A stretch of 64,000 nucleotides of DNA from an uncultured Methanolobus sp. GTDB lineage: Archaea > Halobacteriota > Methanosarcinia > Methanosarcinales > Methanosarcinaceae. The stretch spans positions 243,705-307,704 of the forward strand of contig NZ_OY762425.1 in NCBI RefSeq assembly GCF_963665675.1, written 5' to 3'. Positions within the stretch are counted from its first letter, which is position 1, and every line of letters starts with the position of its first letter. This document shows positions 45,318 through 55,807 of this stretch, piece after piece. The notes under the pieces are model-generated. The model worked only from the letters and a program-made list of their open reading frames with translations. It was not told where the DNA came from and searched no databases. Position numbers and translations under genes: made by a program.

Positions 45318-48300
45318 ATGTTATTAGGTAAGCACAGTATTAATTGGATTGTAATGTGTGTAACAATTACACTTTTAGCTATCAGTTTTGCTTCGGCAGC
45401 CACTCTTACTGTAGGTTCAGGAGAAACTTATACTACTATAAGTGCTGCAATTTCAGCAGCATCAAACGGTGACACGATTCTTGTTAGCGATGGAATTTAT
45501 AGTGAATCAATGACAGTAAATAAAGAACTGAATATTACTTCAATCAATGGTTCCACTACAACTACTATCAGCTCAGGATCATCTAATGCGTTTTCTATAA
45601 GTGCAAATAATGTTAGTATCAATGGATTCAGCATAGTAGGTTCTGGATCGGGTATTGGTCTTTATATATACCAACGATCAAATTGTACATTTGCTAATAA
45701 TAATGTTTCAAATGTAGACTTCGGTATCCGTTTTGATTGGGCTCATAATAATACAATATTTAATAATACAATTTCTGATGTTGATGATTATGGCACATAT
45801 CTTTATGAATCAAATTATAATAATTTCACTGGAAATACGGTAGATAACAGTGATGATTATGGACTTTACTCTTACTCAAGTGACCATACTACTATAAGCA
45901 GAAACAACATGACCAATAATCACGATGATGGTTTTTACTTATATGATTCTCCATATGCGAATATAACTTTCAATAACTTACAACATAATTATGACTACGG
46001 AATACGAATCTATTCATCAAATTCATGTGTTCTACTGAACAACAGTGTAAATTCCAGCAATTATGGTATTCATCTGGACGGCTCAAGCAATGCAGTTCTT
46101 GAAAATAATACAATGTATTCTAACAGCAACAATTTTGGAGTTGATAATGGTTATTCACATACAGTAGATACCAGTAATCTTGTTGATGGTAAACCTGTTT
46201 ATTACTGGACAAGCCAGTCTGATTCCCAGATTCCTTCTGATGCAGGTCAGGTATATGTGATATCATCAACTAACATAACAGTAAGAGATCTTGTTTTATC
46301 AGATGGTTATGATGAGATTCTATTTTACAACACTATTAATTCCACAATTGAAAATGTAACTGTATCCAGTGGAGTAAATGGTGTACGTTTGCAATCTTCA
46401 AATAATAATACAATTGCAAACAGCACATTTGGAAGCGGCAACAACTACGGACTTTTCCTTGATGAGTACAACCATTTCAATAACATAACTAACAACACTG
46501 CAAATTCCAATACATATGGTATTTATCTCTGGAACTCTGAAAGAAACCTTCTGGAAAACAACACAATGACTTCAAATAATTATAATTTTGGAGTTGATGG
46601 TGTTGACCTGCCCGATTATATTAATTTTGTAAACACAAGCAATATTCTGGATGGGAAACCAATTTATTACTTAATAAACCAATCTAACGTGGAGTTTGCT
46701 GCTGACTCAGGTTACGTCTGTGCAGTTAATTGTACTAACATGACTGTGACAGATCTGAGTTTCTCTGATGGGTATGACATGGTATTCTTTGCATACACCA
46801 ACAATTCTCTTGTGGATAATGTGACTTTTACAGATGGATATAATGGAGTTCGTACGTTCCATTCATACTACAACGAAATCCATAATGTTACTGGAATTAG
46901 TAACGATGGAAGTAGCATTTTCCTTGATGAGTCAAATTACTTTAACAATATAAGTCTGAATAATCTGACAGATTCATCAAATGGTATCCGCCTTTACCAG
47001 TCCAGCAATAATGAAATTCTAAGAAACAATGCTACATCTGGTGGTTACGGTATTAATCTGGAATATTCATCCAATTCAAATAATGTTACTTACAATGACC
47101 TGAGTAGTAATTCCAACGGCATTTATCTTTCTTCTTCAGATTACAATGAATTAGATGACAATAATATGAATTCAAATTCAAATGGTATCTATTTGTATTC
47201 TTCTTCCGACAGTAATAATGTCACTAATAATACTATCTCTTCCTCGAGTTCATATGGTATCTATTTCTATTCATCTTGCAATTCTAATGTAATAATAGAC
47301 AATACCATCTCTTCTTCGAGTTCAAGTGGAATCTATTTCTATTCATCTTGCAATTCTAATGAAATATCAGATAATAATATCACTTCTTCTAGTGGAAATG
47401 GTATCCATTTCTATTCATGCTCTCTAAATGACATTACTGGAAATAATTTAACAGGAAACAATAATTATGGCGTTTTCTTGAACAGATGTTCAGGAAATGA
47501 AATAATTGATAATATAATTAATTCCAATACAAGAGGTATTTATTTAGATTCATCAAGTTCTAACTTGGTGGATGACAATAGAATTATTGACAATACTTAC
47601 GAAGGAGTTACTCTATATTCATACAATAACTACGCATCTAATACAAATACTGTTATCAACAATACAATTACCGGCAATCGTGATGGTGTCTATATGTACA
47701 TATCTTCTAATCCAGTCTCTTATTCAGGAAGCTGTGATAACAACGATATATCACAAAATAACATAAGTGACAATTCACGATATGGTGTCTATTCTTATTC
47801 ATACTATGATGATAATACATGTGACTACAATTCGTATACAGATAATATCATTACCGGAAACACACAGTATGGTATTTATCTTTACAAGGATCAGTATGCT
47901 ACTATTGAGAATAATACTATTAGTGATAACTCCAATCACGGTGTTTATCTTGTAAGTAACCAGCATCCGATTATTGAGGGTAACACTATAAGTGACAACT
48001 CAAATTATGGTATTTTTGCTGATATGTGTGAAGATTATACTCTTACCGATAACACCGTCACCGGTAGTACGGTTGGAGTATATGATAACAGCACAGGAAA
48101 CAGCACACTGTTGACCAATACTCTTACAGGTAATGCTCAGTATGGCTTCTATTCAAATGATTCATTGAACCTTGTTGTCAGTAATCAGACATTTACAAGT
48201 GGTTCATTGGAGATAACATTTGATGTTAACAACACTGAAACCACTATTAATGGAACTGATACTAATTCAACAGCTCTGTCAGGTAAGGAGAATGTTTTCG

Positions 48301-49202
48301 GTTATCTTGAAATTAATTCGTCCGATAATATGACAATCTCATTCTTCTACAATGATTCTGCAATGAGCAATACTACTGAGCTAACACTTGATCTTTATAA
48401 GTTTGTCAATAGTAGCTGGGTAGCTGTAAGTAATACTACTCTGAATGCAAGCCTGAATTACCTGAGTGTTAATATTACTGATTTTGGCACATTCGGACTC
48501 TTCAAGGATCCTGAACCAAGTACCAGTACAACTACTACATCAAGTTCGAATGATGGTTCTGTATCCCAGCTTGCAAGAGAAATACAGAGGATAACAACCT
48601 ATCTTTCAGTAAATACTGATGGTGAAGTCCGCGCGGACACAATGGCAAAATCCACAGATTCCAGTACAACAATCACTCTTTTCAAGGGCACAAAAGCTGT
48701 TGACCCTGAAGGCAATGCTGTAAACAGGATTACTGTTAACAGAGTAAGTTCTCTGTCAGTGAATACTCCTTCTGGTATTAGTGATAAAGGTATCTACGTG
48801 AATTTTGGACCTCCAGGAACAAGTTTCAATAAGGCAGTAATGATCTCTATTGACTTTGACCCTGCAGACTTCTCAGGTGTGGAAGCTCCGGTTATATACA
48901 CTTATTCCGAAGACGCTGATGAGTGGATTTCTTTGCAAACATCAGCAGATTGGGAAACTGGCAAAGCAACGGCTTATACTACTCACTTCTCAGTCTATGC
49001 ATTGTTTGGCGAAGACAGTGAAGAAAAGGAAGTAGCCACTCCGATTACTGAAGAAACACCCCAAAATGCTGAAAGCTCTGTAAATGAAGATCAGGATACT
49101 GAAACAGAAGAGTCTAATGGTCTGGGTTATCATTACTGGGTACTTAATCTGGCGATAATCATTGTGGCAGCGGTTTTTGTGATAAGGCACCAGAAAAAGT
49201 AG
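45318..49202 (+). CDS. Large right-handed beta-helix surface protein with C-terminal anchor
   Basis: 1294 residues. Signal peptide (CVTITLLAISFASA), then from about residue 30 to 1000 a long run of NosD/PbH1-type repeats (units like NNTISSSSSYGIYFYSS of 22-24 residues, rich in Asn, Ser and Tyr). A C-terminal module about 1080-1235 (ITLFKGTKAVDPEGNAVNRI, GIYVNFGPPGTSFNKAVMISI) is followed by an acidic linker and one membrane helix (YWVLNLAIIIVAAVFVI) with a basic end (RHQKK). This is the layout of methanogen cell-surface proteins; it probably binds polysaccharide or forms part of the envelope. About 70 bases are tandemly duplicated near 47230-47370. Confidence 0.88.
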   Translation: MLLGKHSINWIVMCVTITLLAISFASAATLTVGSGETYTTISAAISAASNGDTILVSDGIYSESMTVNKELNITSINGSTTTTISSGSSNAFSISANNVSINGFSIVGSGSGIGLYIYQRSNCTFANNNVSNVDFGIRFDWAHNNTIFNNTISDVDDYGTYLYESNYNNFTGNTVDNSDDYGLYSYSSDHTTISRNNMTNNHDDGFYLYDSPYANITFNNLQHNYDYGIRIYSSNSCVLLNNSVNSSNYGIHLDGSSNAVLENNTMYSNSNNFGVDNGYSHTVDTSNLVDGKPVYYWTSQSDSQIPSDAGQVYVISSTNITVRDLVLSDGYDEILFYNTINSTIENVTVSSGVNGVRLQSSNNNTIANSTFGSGNNYGLFLDEYNHFNNITNNTANSNTYGIYLWNSERNLLENNTMTSNNYNFGVDGVDLPDYINFVNTSNILDGKPIYYLINQSNVEFAADSGYVCAVNCTNMTVTDLSFSDGYDMVFFAYTNNSLVDNVTFTDGYNGVRTFHSYYNEIHNVTGISNDGSSIFLDESNYFNNISLNNLTDSSNGIRLYQSSNNEILRNNATSGGYGINLEYSSNSNNVTYNDLSSNSNGIYLSSSDYNELDDNNMNSNSNGIYLYSSSDSNNVTNNTISSSSSYGIYFYSSCNSNVIIDNTISSSSSSGIYFYSSCNSNEISDNNITSSSGNGIHFYSCSLNDITGNNLTGNNNYGVFLNRCSGNEIIDNIINSNTRGIYLDSSSSNLVDDNRIIDNTYEGVTLYSYNNYASNTNTVINNTITGNRDGVYMYISSNPVSYSGSCDNNDISQNNISDNSRYGVYSYSYYDDNTCDYNSYTDNIITGNTQYGIYLYKDQYATIENNTISDNSNHGVYLVSNQHPIIEGNTISDNSNYGIFADMCEDYTLTDNTVTGSTVGVYDNSTGNSTLLTNTLTGNAQYGFYSNDSLNLVVSNQTFTSGSLEITFDVNNTETTINGTDTNSTALSGKENVFGYLEINSSDNMTISFFYNDSAMSNTTELTLDLYKFVNSSWVAVSNTTLNASLNYLSVNITDFGTFGLFKDPEPSTSTTTTSSSNDGSVSQLAREIQRITTYLSVNTDGEVRADTMAKSTDSSTTITLFKGTKAVDPEGNAVNRITVNRVSSLSVNTPSGISDKGIYVNFGPPGTSFNKAVMISIDFDPADFSGVEAPVIYTYSEDADEWISLQTSADWETGKATAYTTHFSVYALFGEDSEEKEVATPITEETPQNAESSVNEDQDTETEESNGLGYHYWVLNLAIIIVAAVFVIRHQKK

Positions 49203-49339
49203 GTGAATATATAATCCACTTACTTTTTGACTCTTTTACCTTTTCTTCCTTTATTTTCTAATTTTTGATCTATAATAAAATGCACAAACCTGTTCTTTGA
49301 TTTTTGACATAGATCAGGGTGATTCAACATGGTTTTATT

Positions 49340-51991
49340 CTAATCCACATCTTTAATCGTAAATGTAAAAATACTACCTTTTTCTTCTCTGCCCTCAACC
49401 CATATCTTTCCATCATGCATTTCTACAAACTGTTTAGCAAGAGCAAGTCCAAGTCCGGTTCCTCCAAATTCACGTTTATTTGAAGAATCTGCCTGTGTGA
49501 ATGGATTGAAAATACTTTCCTGCATATTCTCCGTGATTCCGATACCGGTATCTGAAACAGTGATTGTGATCTCATTATCATTTTTTGTGGAGCTGACAGA
49601 AACCTTCCCATTTTGCGGAGTGAATTTGATGGCATTGCTTAGCAGGTTTAACATTATCTGTTTGAACTTCATCCTGTCAGCCGACATTTCCTGAACTTCA
49701 ATATTATTGATTATTCCAAGGTCTATATTTTTCTTTGATGCCATTGGATATACAGACAATCTGATCTCCTCCATAATATCAGAAATGTTGAACACTTCAC
49801 GTTTCAGTTCCATTTTCCCTGCTTCCACTTTTGACAGGTCGAGAATATCGTTGATGAGGTCAAGAAGATGCCTTCCACTATTGTTAACATGCTGCACATG
49901 TCTTTTTTGTTTGTCGTTCAGTTCTCCGAACATCTCATCATTCAATATATCCGAAAAACCAATGATTGCTGTAAGTGGTGTCCTCAGTTCATGGCTCATA
50001 TTGGCGAGGAACTCGGATTTCATTCTGTTGTTCTCTTCAGCGAGCATTTTTGCTTCTATAAGGGAATATTCAGCATTTTTACGTTCTGTAATATCATTTA
50101 CAAACATAATGAACCGGCCATCAGAAAGCCTGGCCGAATCGATCCTCATCCAGACACCAGTTTCATTCTTTCTCATAATGAACAATTCTGCACTGGCCAG
50201 CCCTTTTGTCTTCAATTCATGATAAGCTTGAATAGCCCTGCTCCGGGATTCAGGAGCCACGTAGGAATACACACTCACCCCTATCAATTCATCTTCTGAA
50301 AAACCAGTTAAAATACATGCGGTTTCGTTCACTTCATCAAAAGTGTCATTTTCATTTACTATGAATATCCCGTAAGGTGCATTCTCGATGTACGTGCGGA
50401 ATTTTCTTTCGCTTTCCAGAAGTGCGTCTTCTGCCATTTTCTTCTCAGTTATATCATGATAATTGAATAGTAGTCCACGGATCGCAGGTTCATCCAGCAA
50501 ATTAATTCCGGTGAATTTTATCCATTTGTAAGTATTATCTTTACAGCGGTATCTGATATTTGAGGAAGCACTTTCTCTCTTTTTCTTTAAAATAGTCATG
50601 AAAAAGTCTTTTGTGAGTTCCTGGTCCTCAGGATGTATGTAATCAAATAATTCTGTGTCAATAAGATCGTCAGGTTTCCAGCCAAACCATCTTTCAATGT
50701 TTGCACTTTTGTACCTGATAACTCCGTTCTCATCTGCAATTGCAATGACATCAGAAATGTTTGCTATCATTGCAGCCTGTTTTTGCTCACTCTCGCGAAG
50801 CGCTTTTTCCGACAGTTTCTGCTCAGTTATATCTTTTATCTCTGCCACTCTAAAATATTTTTCTTTGTAGGGTATAATTTTCCCCTGTATTCTGGCAGGA
50901 TAACTTGTCCCGTCTTTTTTCAACATCGTAATATTATAAGGCTCTTCGTTTCCTGAACTTATCTTGTTCCTTACAACTTCCCTGGACTCTTCTGCAATTA
51001 AGGCATAATTGCTCATTCCAATGAGTTCGTCATGCGAATAACCTGTTATATCAGAAAAACCCTGGTTGACATCAATTATGAATTCATTATCATGTATTAC
51101 AATACCACCAAAAGAAGCATTATGCAGCGCCTTGAACCTCTCTTCACTTTCAATTAATTCATTTTCAGAATCTTTACGTAAAAGAGCTTCACCAATACCA
51201 TCGGCAACAACTCTCAGGAGATTGATGTCATCTCCATGCCACCTGCGCTCTTCAGTACAGTCATCAAAGCCGATAAATCCCCAGTTTTTCTCTCCGGCAA
51301 AAATGGGTATTATCAATACGGAAAGAATTCCCTGTTCTTTAAGGAGGGACTTTTCAGGCTCTTCCAGTTCTTCAACGATATGTACATAATTTTCTTTAGA
51401 ACTCAGAACTGAAAGCAGTGTTGGACCACCTTCCGAATATGAGAGATGCTGTAGTTCGGGATTGTCTATCTGGGGCTCAATTCCTTCAGAAACCACTTCA
51501 TATATCTGGGACATGCAAAGTCCCAGTTCAGGGTCATCTTCATTCCTGAATACGTATGTCCTGCTGTTATTTACTGTGCGGTGAACTTTTTGCAGTATGT
51601 ATGGAATTATTTCATCTATGTTTTCGGGCTCCTGCAACAAACGCATACATTCAATTGTTGTCAGTTCATAATCGATTCTTTTTTTGAGTAATGACTCAGT
51701 CTCAAGTAAATTTATTCTTGATTCACCTAGCTCTTTTATTTTCGGATTGAGATAAACAAATAGCAGAAAACCAGTTGTTATGACAAAAAACATGCCTTTA
51801 TAGGTCTGGAATTGAATATATGCAGTCGGATCTGTTATGATCCGGCTAAGCATCGTATCTGAACCTAATATCCATAAACTGGCCAAAAATAAATACAACA
51901 GTGAAACTTTTAGTGCCAGATAATTGCTCGTTTTGAGATTTGATATTAGTTTCATTTGATTCATGTTCCTGCTACTTACATCTTTAATCAT
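49340..51991 (-). CDS. Membrane GAF/PAS sensor histidine kinase
   Basis: 883 residues. Two membrane helices near the N-terminus (SLLYLFLASLWILGSD, GMFFVITTGFLLFVYL), a GAF-like domain about 105-275 (SKENYVHIVEELEEPEKSLL, WGFIGFDDC), three PAS domains about 285-640, then HisKA with the phospho-acceptor His667 in MSHELRTPL and a complete ATPase domain (NLLSNAIKFTPQNG, DTGIG, GGTGLGLALAK). No response regulator lies beside it. The start could also be the ATG at 51964, which has AGCAGGA before it. The ligands of the PAS domains are unknown. Confidence 0.92.
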   Translation of the reverse strand: MIKDVSSRNMNQMKLISNLKTSNYLALKVSLLYLFLASLWILGSDTMLSRIITDPTAYIQFQTYKGMFFVITTGFLLFVYLNPKIKELGESRINLLETESLLKKRIDYELTTIECMRLLQEPENIDEIIPYILQKVHRTVNNSRTYVFRNEDDPELGLCMSQIYEVVSEGIEPQIDNPELQHLSYSEGGPTLLSVLSSKENYVHIVEELEEPEKSLLKEQGILSVLIIPIFAGEKNWGFIGFDDCTEERRWHGDDINLLRVVADGIGEALLRKDSENELIESEERFKALHNASFGGIVIHDNEFIIDVNQGFSDITGYSHDELIGMSNYALIAEESREVVRNKISSGNEEPYNITMLKKDGTSYPARIQGKIIPYKEKYFRVAEIKDITEQKLSEKALRESEQKQAAMIANISDVIAIADENGVIRYKSANIERWFGWKPDDLIDTELFDYIHPEDQELTKDFFMTILKKKRESASSNIRYRCKDNTYKWIKFTGINLLDEPAIRGLLFNYHDITEKKMAEDALLESERKFRTYIENAPYGIFIVNENDTFDEVNETACILTGFSEDELIGVSVYSYVAPESRSRAIQAYHELKTKGLASAELFIMRKNETGVWMRIDSARLSDGRFIMFVNDITERKNAEYSLIEAKMLAEENNRMKSEFLANMSHELRTPLTAIIGFSDILNDEMFGELNDKQKRHVQHVNNSGRHLLDLINDILDLSKVEAGKMELKREVFNISDIMEEIRLSVYPMASKKNIDLGIINNIEVQEMSADRMKFKQIMLNLLSNAIKFTPQNGKVSVSSTKNDNEITITVSDTGIGITENMQESIFNPFTQADSSNKREFGGTGLGLALAKQFVEMHDGKIWVEGREEKGSIFTFTIKDVD

Positions 51992-52156
51992 TTGGTACAG
52001 AATGATTTTTCCAGTTGTAATTGTGAAAAGAATATATGTACGTTAGATATATATTATTCACCATTAACATACCATATGTTTTATCAAAGTACGCTGATTC
52101 CCAGATGCTTTTGAATCAACAACTTTAAGCATTTAAGCTTAATATGCCCTTTAGAT

Positions 52157-52783
52157 ATGGTTCTGATCAATGAATTTCTGATATCCGGAATACTTCTGGG
52201 ATTTGCTTCTGGCATATCACCGGGTCCACTGCTGGCCATGACTATCTCAGAATCTCTTCAGCATGGTTCCCGTGCAGGAATAAAAGTTGCAGTATCGCCT
52301 TTTATAACGGACATCCTTATTGTTTCAGTAATTCTGCTTTTTCTGATGAAGTTTGAAAACTACGATCCTGTGATTGCTATGATAAGTCTGGCAGGTTCTT
52401 TTTACCTTATTTATCTGGGAATCTCATCCCTCAAAACGAAAAGTATTGACATCGAAATTGAAACGGTTAAAACAGATTCTTTGAAAAAAGGAGTTATTGT
52501 GAATTTTCTCAGTCCTCACCCTTATCTCTTCTGGATAGCAATAGGCGGTCCAATATTATTCAAAACTCTGGATGCTGGTGTTTCTTCATCATTCCTGTTT
52601 GTTGCAGGTTTCTACGCCCTGCTGGTTGGCTCAAAAATAGTTATTGCAATGCTGGTAGGAAGATCCAGAAATTTCCTGAGGAGCAACTATTACCTCTACA
52701 TAATTCGTTCATTGGGGATTGTTTATGTTGTTTTTGCATTTTATTTTCTGAAGCATGGACTGGAATTGCTGGATTTATATTAA
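52157..52783 (+). CDS. LysE/RhtB-family exporter
   Basis: A 208-residue membrane protein with six helices and the family start GFASGISPGPLLAMTISESLQHG, followed by GIKVAVSPFITD and IVNFLSPHPYLFWI. Members export amino acids or related small solutes by proton exchange. The substrate cannot be read from the sequence. It stands alone, divergent from the histidine kinase; the ATG follows a TTAATATG stretch, so the leader is short. Confidence 0.88.
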   Translation: MVLINEFLISGILLGFASGISPGPLLAMTISESLQHGSRAGIKVAVSPFITDILIVSVILLFLMKFENYDPVIAMISLAGSFYLIYLGISSLKTKSIDIEIETVKTDSLKKGVIVNFLSPHPYLFWIAIGGPILFKTLDAGVSSSFLFVAGFYALLVGSKIVIAMLVGRSRNFLRSNYYLYIIRSLGIVYVVFAFYFLKHGLELLDLY

Positions 52784-52846
52784 TATATTAAATAAATATA
52801 AGAAATATTGAATAATTTTAAGTAGTTACATGATTAATGTCTATTT

Positions 52847-54094
52847 ATGAATTATTTGAAATTACTCATTGTACTATTAATATGTCTGTTTTTTTCATGT
52901 ATCGGTTGCATAGATAATACTAATTCTAATACTGAAGCTGAAATAGATTCTGGGATAAATGCTGACTCAGTAGAAGAATACAACATTGCAACTGCAAACA
53001 ATGCTTTTGCATTTGATATGTACGATAACATCAAAACCGATACTAATACAATATTCTCACCTTACAGTATCTTTACTGCCATTGCAATCTGTTATGATGG
53101 TTCTGGAGGTTCCACACAGGAACAACTGTCTGATGTATTCTATTATCCTCTTGATAAACAGGTTCTTGAGCAAAGTTCTCAGGACATGATTGCAACGATC
53201 AATTCAGGAAATGATCAGTATGCTTTGAATACCGCTAATGCACTCTGGGTTCAGGAGAATTATACTTTAAAGAGTCAATATGTTTACAATGCTCAAACTT
53301 ACTATGATGGAAAAGTGGAATCAATGGATTTTGTTGGCGAAACTGATAAGTCAAGGCTCACTATCAATAACTGGATAGAGAATAAGACCAATAATAAGAT
53401 TGTTAACTTGCTGACTGAGGGGGTAATCACTCCAGGTACTAAACTGGTGATTACAAATGCTGTTTATTTCAACGGCACATGGATGACAGAGTTTGAAGAA
53501 GCTGCTACAAGAAATAAACCATTCACTCTCTCAAATGGGCAGGTTAAAGATGTCGACACTATGTACATAGATGGCAGATTTAATTATACTGAGGATGAAA
53601 GTGCTAGTATGCTGGAGTTGCCATACAAAGGCGATGATATTACTATGTACGTGGTCCTTCCGGCTGAAAATAATATCAGGGAATTTGAAAGCAGTTTCAC
53701 TCTGGATGAATATAACATGTTGAAAGGTAACATGAACAAAGATAATGTTCTGGAAATATGGATGCCTAAATACACCTATGAGACAAAAGCCCGACTGAAT
53801 GAACCTTTGCAAGATATGGGGGCCGTTGATGCATTCCATTCAGGTATTGCAGACTTTTCCGGAATATCCGATACGGGTCTGTCAATATCAGATGTCTTTC
53901 ATCAGGCATATATAGGTGTGAATGAAAAAGGAACAGAAGCCACAGCAGCAACGGGTGTTGTTATGCTCACATCGGGGATAGTTTCTGATATCCAGCTTCA
54001 CTTTGACCGTCCGTTCCTTTTCTTCATTGAAGACAGGAGAAACGGATGTATTCTTTTCATGGGCAAGGTTGAGGACCCTTCGGCTTCTTCATAA
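52847..54094 (+). CDS. Serpin (serine protease inhibitor) lipoprotein
   Basis: 415 residues. A signal peptide with a Cys at about 21 (FFSCIGC) suggests lipid anchoring outside the cell. The serpin fold is complete: NTIFSPYSIFTAIAICYDGS, NWIENKTNNKIVNLL, LVITNAVYFNGTW, ADFSGISDTGLSISDVFHQAYI and FDRPFLFFIEDRRNGCILFMGKV. The reactive loop has the hinge EKGTEATAATG, small residues that permit insertion, so it is probably inhibitory. Counting from the hinge puts P1 near the LTS-GI region, which would suit elastase- or subtilisin-like targets; that is inference. Only some methanogens carry serpins. Confidence 0.92.
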   Translation: MNYLKLLIVLLICLFFSCIGCIDNTNSNTEAEIDSGINADSVEEYNIATANNAFAFDMYDNIKTDTNTIFSPYSIFTAIAICYDGSGGSTQEQLSDVFYYPLDKQVLEQSSQDMIATINSGNDQYALNTANALWVQENYTLKSQYVYNAQTYYDGKVESMDFVGETDKSRLTINNWIENKTNNKIVNLLTEGVITPGTKLVITNAVYFNGTWMTEFEEAATRNKPFTLSNGQVKDVDTMYIDGRFNYTEDESASMLELPYKGDDITMYVVLPAENNIREFESSFTLDEYNMLKGNMNKDNVLEIWMPKYTYETKARLNEPLQDMGAVDAFHSGIADFSGISDTGLSISDVFHQAYIGVNEKGTEATAATGVVMLTSGIVSDIQLHFDRPFLFFIEDRRNGCILFMGKVEDPSASS

Positions 54095-54225
54095 GAATAG
54101 AAAATAAAATACCGGAGCTAAATTCCTCCGATAACTATTTTTACTTTGGTGATTTCTTCTGACCACATCTTTCTCCTCTTTCATTGTTTTATTTTTAAAA
54201 CCAATATGTAGTTAATGCTGTTGAC

Positions 54226-55535
54226 GGGGCTGTCAAAAACTTTGGGGTTGCAGAGCCTGAGCTAATTAATAACAATAAATATATATTATGAAAGTGAATA
54301 TAGTTTTGTGACAAACTATATAATATCCACTTTCAAATCTCATATTAGCTCAATTCAACTTAAACTAAGCGATTGCATTTCAGGCATTACAAGCTTTGAA
54401 GATGCTATCACATCTCAATTATCTTCAACTGAAAATAGGGATATTCACAATGAGAAGGAGCTTGTTCTGCATGCAGACAATCATTTTGACCTCCTTTATC
54501 CTTGCTGTCCTGTTTGTGGTTCCAGGAAAGTGATCAAACAAGAATATTACAAACGCAAGCTAAAATTAGCAGAGTTTGGAAGTCAGGTCATTTATGTTCG
54601 AAGATACTATTGCAAATTTTGTTCTAAAAAATTCACAACACCTCTTGATTCAATTGTAAAAAAAGGACATCAATATGCCCGAACTTATGAACGCTGTATA
54701 GAAAAAACATACGAGACTGGTTATTGTTCATTCAGACATCTACAAAAAATCTTCACATCACTATATGATTGTTCTCCCTCTCACCAGACAATTTATAACT
54801 GGATTGCAGAGTCAAACAGAATATCAGTATCAAGCGATGATAATCTTTATTCTGGATACTATTGTTATGATGAACAATATATAATACTGAATGGAAGTCG
54901 GTTTTACAGGCTCAGTTTGATAGACTCTGTCCTGAATAAACCAGTAAATGAAAAAATTATGGCAGATATCGAATATGCTACTGTTAAGGGTTTTATTAAA
55001 AATGCAGTAGCTTCTAAGCCTCTTCATGCCATTTCAACCGACCACCGAAGAAAATACAAATCAATTATGGATGAACTAAAAATCAAGCATCAGCTTTGCA
55101 TATTTCATCTGTACAAGCTTATTGGGAAAGATGTGTACAAAAAACTAAAATCAAAATTTATTGGCTCCAGGGAAAAGATCAGCTTATGTTTGGCATTTAC
55201 AAAGATCAAGGAAGTATTTAGAACATACGATATAAATATCGCAATCAACAGACTTCAAGAGATAATCAGTAATATAGAGGAGATTCCTCAATTACTTCAT
55301 AAATCAATAGATAAAATTGTAAAAGACTTCGAAAGGTTGACTTGGTTTATGGTGGATGAAATGGTTTCAAAAACAACAAATCCTATTGAGAACTATTATC
55401 GACAAACGTTACCAGATTCATTGAAAAGGATATTTAAAACACCAGATGGAATGTTGAACTATTTAAGCGTAAAAAGAGGATATTGGGAGGGGAACATATC
55501 CAAAAAAGTTTAACACCAAAGTTTTTGACAGCCTC
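54226..55535 (+). mobile_element. ISL3-like insertion sequence, 1310 bp, intact
   Basis: Terminal repeats GGGGCTGTCAAAAACTTTGG and (inverted) GAGGCTGTCAAAAACTTTGG differ at one of these 20 positions. An exact 8-base duplication CTGTTGAC flanks the element (54218-54225 and 55536-55543). One transposase gene fills it. The 8-base duplication and the zinc-ribbon DDE transposase suit ISL3 or a related group. It lies between the serpin gene and a small Cys-rich gene and breaks no visible gene. Confidence 0.9.
54308..55513 (+). CDS. DDE transposase with zinc ribbon (ISL3-like)
   Basis: 401 residues, starting at GTG 54308. An N-terminal zinc ribbon (CCPVCGSRKV and CKFCSKKF) precedes a helix-turn-helix-like part (SFRHLQKIFTSLYDCSPSHQTIYNWI). 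The catalytic domain has YCYDEQYIIL and STDHRRKYKSI as likely Asp sites and TTNPIENYYRQTLPDSLKR with the late Glu. There is no internal stop. The family is not certain; ISL3 is the best guess from domain order and target duplication. Confidence 0.82.
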   Translation: MTNYIISTFKSHISSIQLKLSDCISGITSFEDAITSQLSSTENRDIHNEKELVLHADNHFDLLYPCCPVCGSRKVIKQEYYKRKLKLAEFGSQVIYVRRYYCKFCSKKFTTPLDSIVKKGHQYARTYERCIEKTYETGYCSFRHLQKIFTSLYDCSPSHQTIYNWIAESNRISVSSDDNLYSGYYCYDEQYIILNGSRFYRLSLIDSVLNKPVNEKIMADIEYATVKGFIKNAVASKPLHAISTDHRRKYKSIMDELKIKHQLCIFHLYKLIGKDVYKKLKSKFIGSREKISLCLAFTKIKEVFRTYDINIAINRLQEIISNIEEIPQLLHKSIDKIVKDFERLTWFMVDEMVSKTTNPIENYYRQTLPDSLKRIFKTPDGMLNYLSVKRGYWEGNISKKV

Positions 55536-55602
55536 CTGTTGACAAAACATATATATACACCAATATATAATAGAAAATATAAACTAGTGTGAGGGAGTTT
55601 CT

Positions 55603-55803
55603 ATGACAGAATGTGAATTACTTTCAAAATGTGGTTTTTTCAACAAGTACCAGGATTCTAAACAGGCAGCATGCAGTGGCTTTGTTGCAATGTATTGTAA
55701 AGGTCCGAAAATGGATTCATGCAAGCGGAAAGCTTACAGAAAAGAAAATGGGGTAGCTCCTCCTGATGACATGATGCCGACAGGTTCAATGGTTGTTAGC
55801 TGA
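55603..55803 (+). CDS. Small Cys-rich protein, 66 residues
   Basis: A short protein (MTECELLSKCGFFNKYQDS, then AACSGFVAMYC and MDSCKRKAYRKENG) with five cysteines that could bind a metal or cluster. GAGGGAG lies 6 bases before the ATG. A TATA-like ATATATAATAG is 40 bases upstream, at the edge of the ISL3-like target site. Similar short Cys proteins are present in Methanosarcinaceae genomes as uncharacterised genes. The function is unknown. Confidence 0.7.
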   Translation: MTECELLSKCGFFNKYQDSKQAACSGFVAMYCKGPKMDSCKRKAYRKENGVAPPDDMMPTGSMVVS

Positions 55804-55807
55804 TTAA

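Noticed and set aside
45120..49300. Simple-sequence or CRISPR-like repeats in the beta-helix gene
   Set aside because: The repetition is coding: it follows the coil period of the protein and the frame is open throughout.
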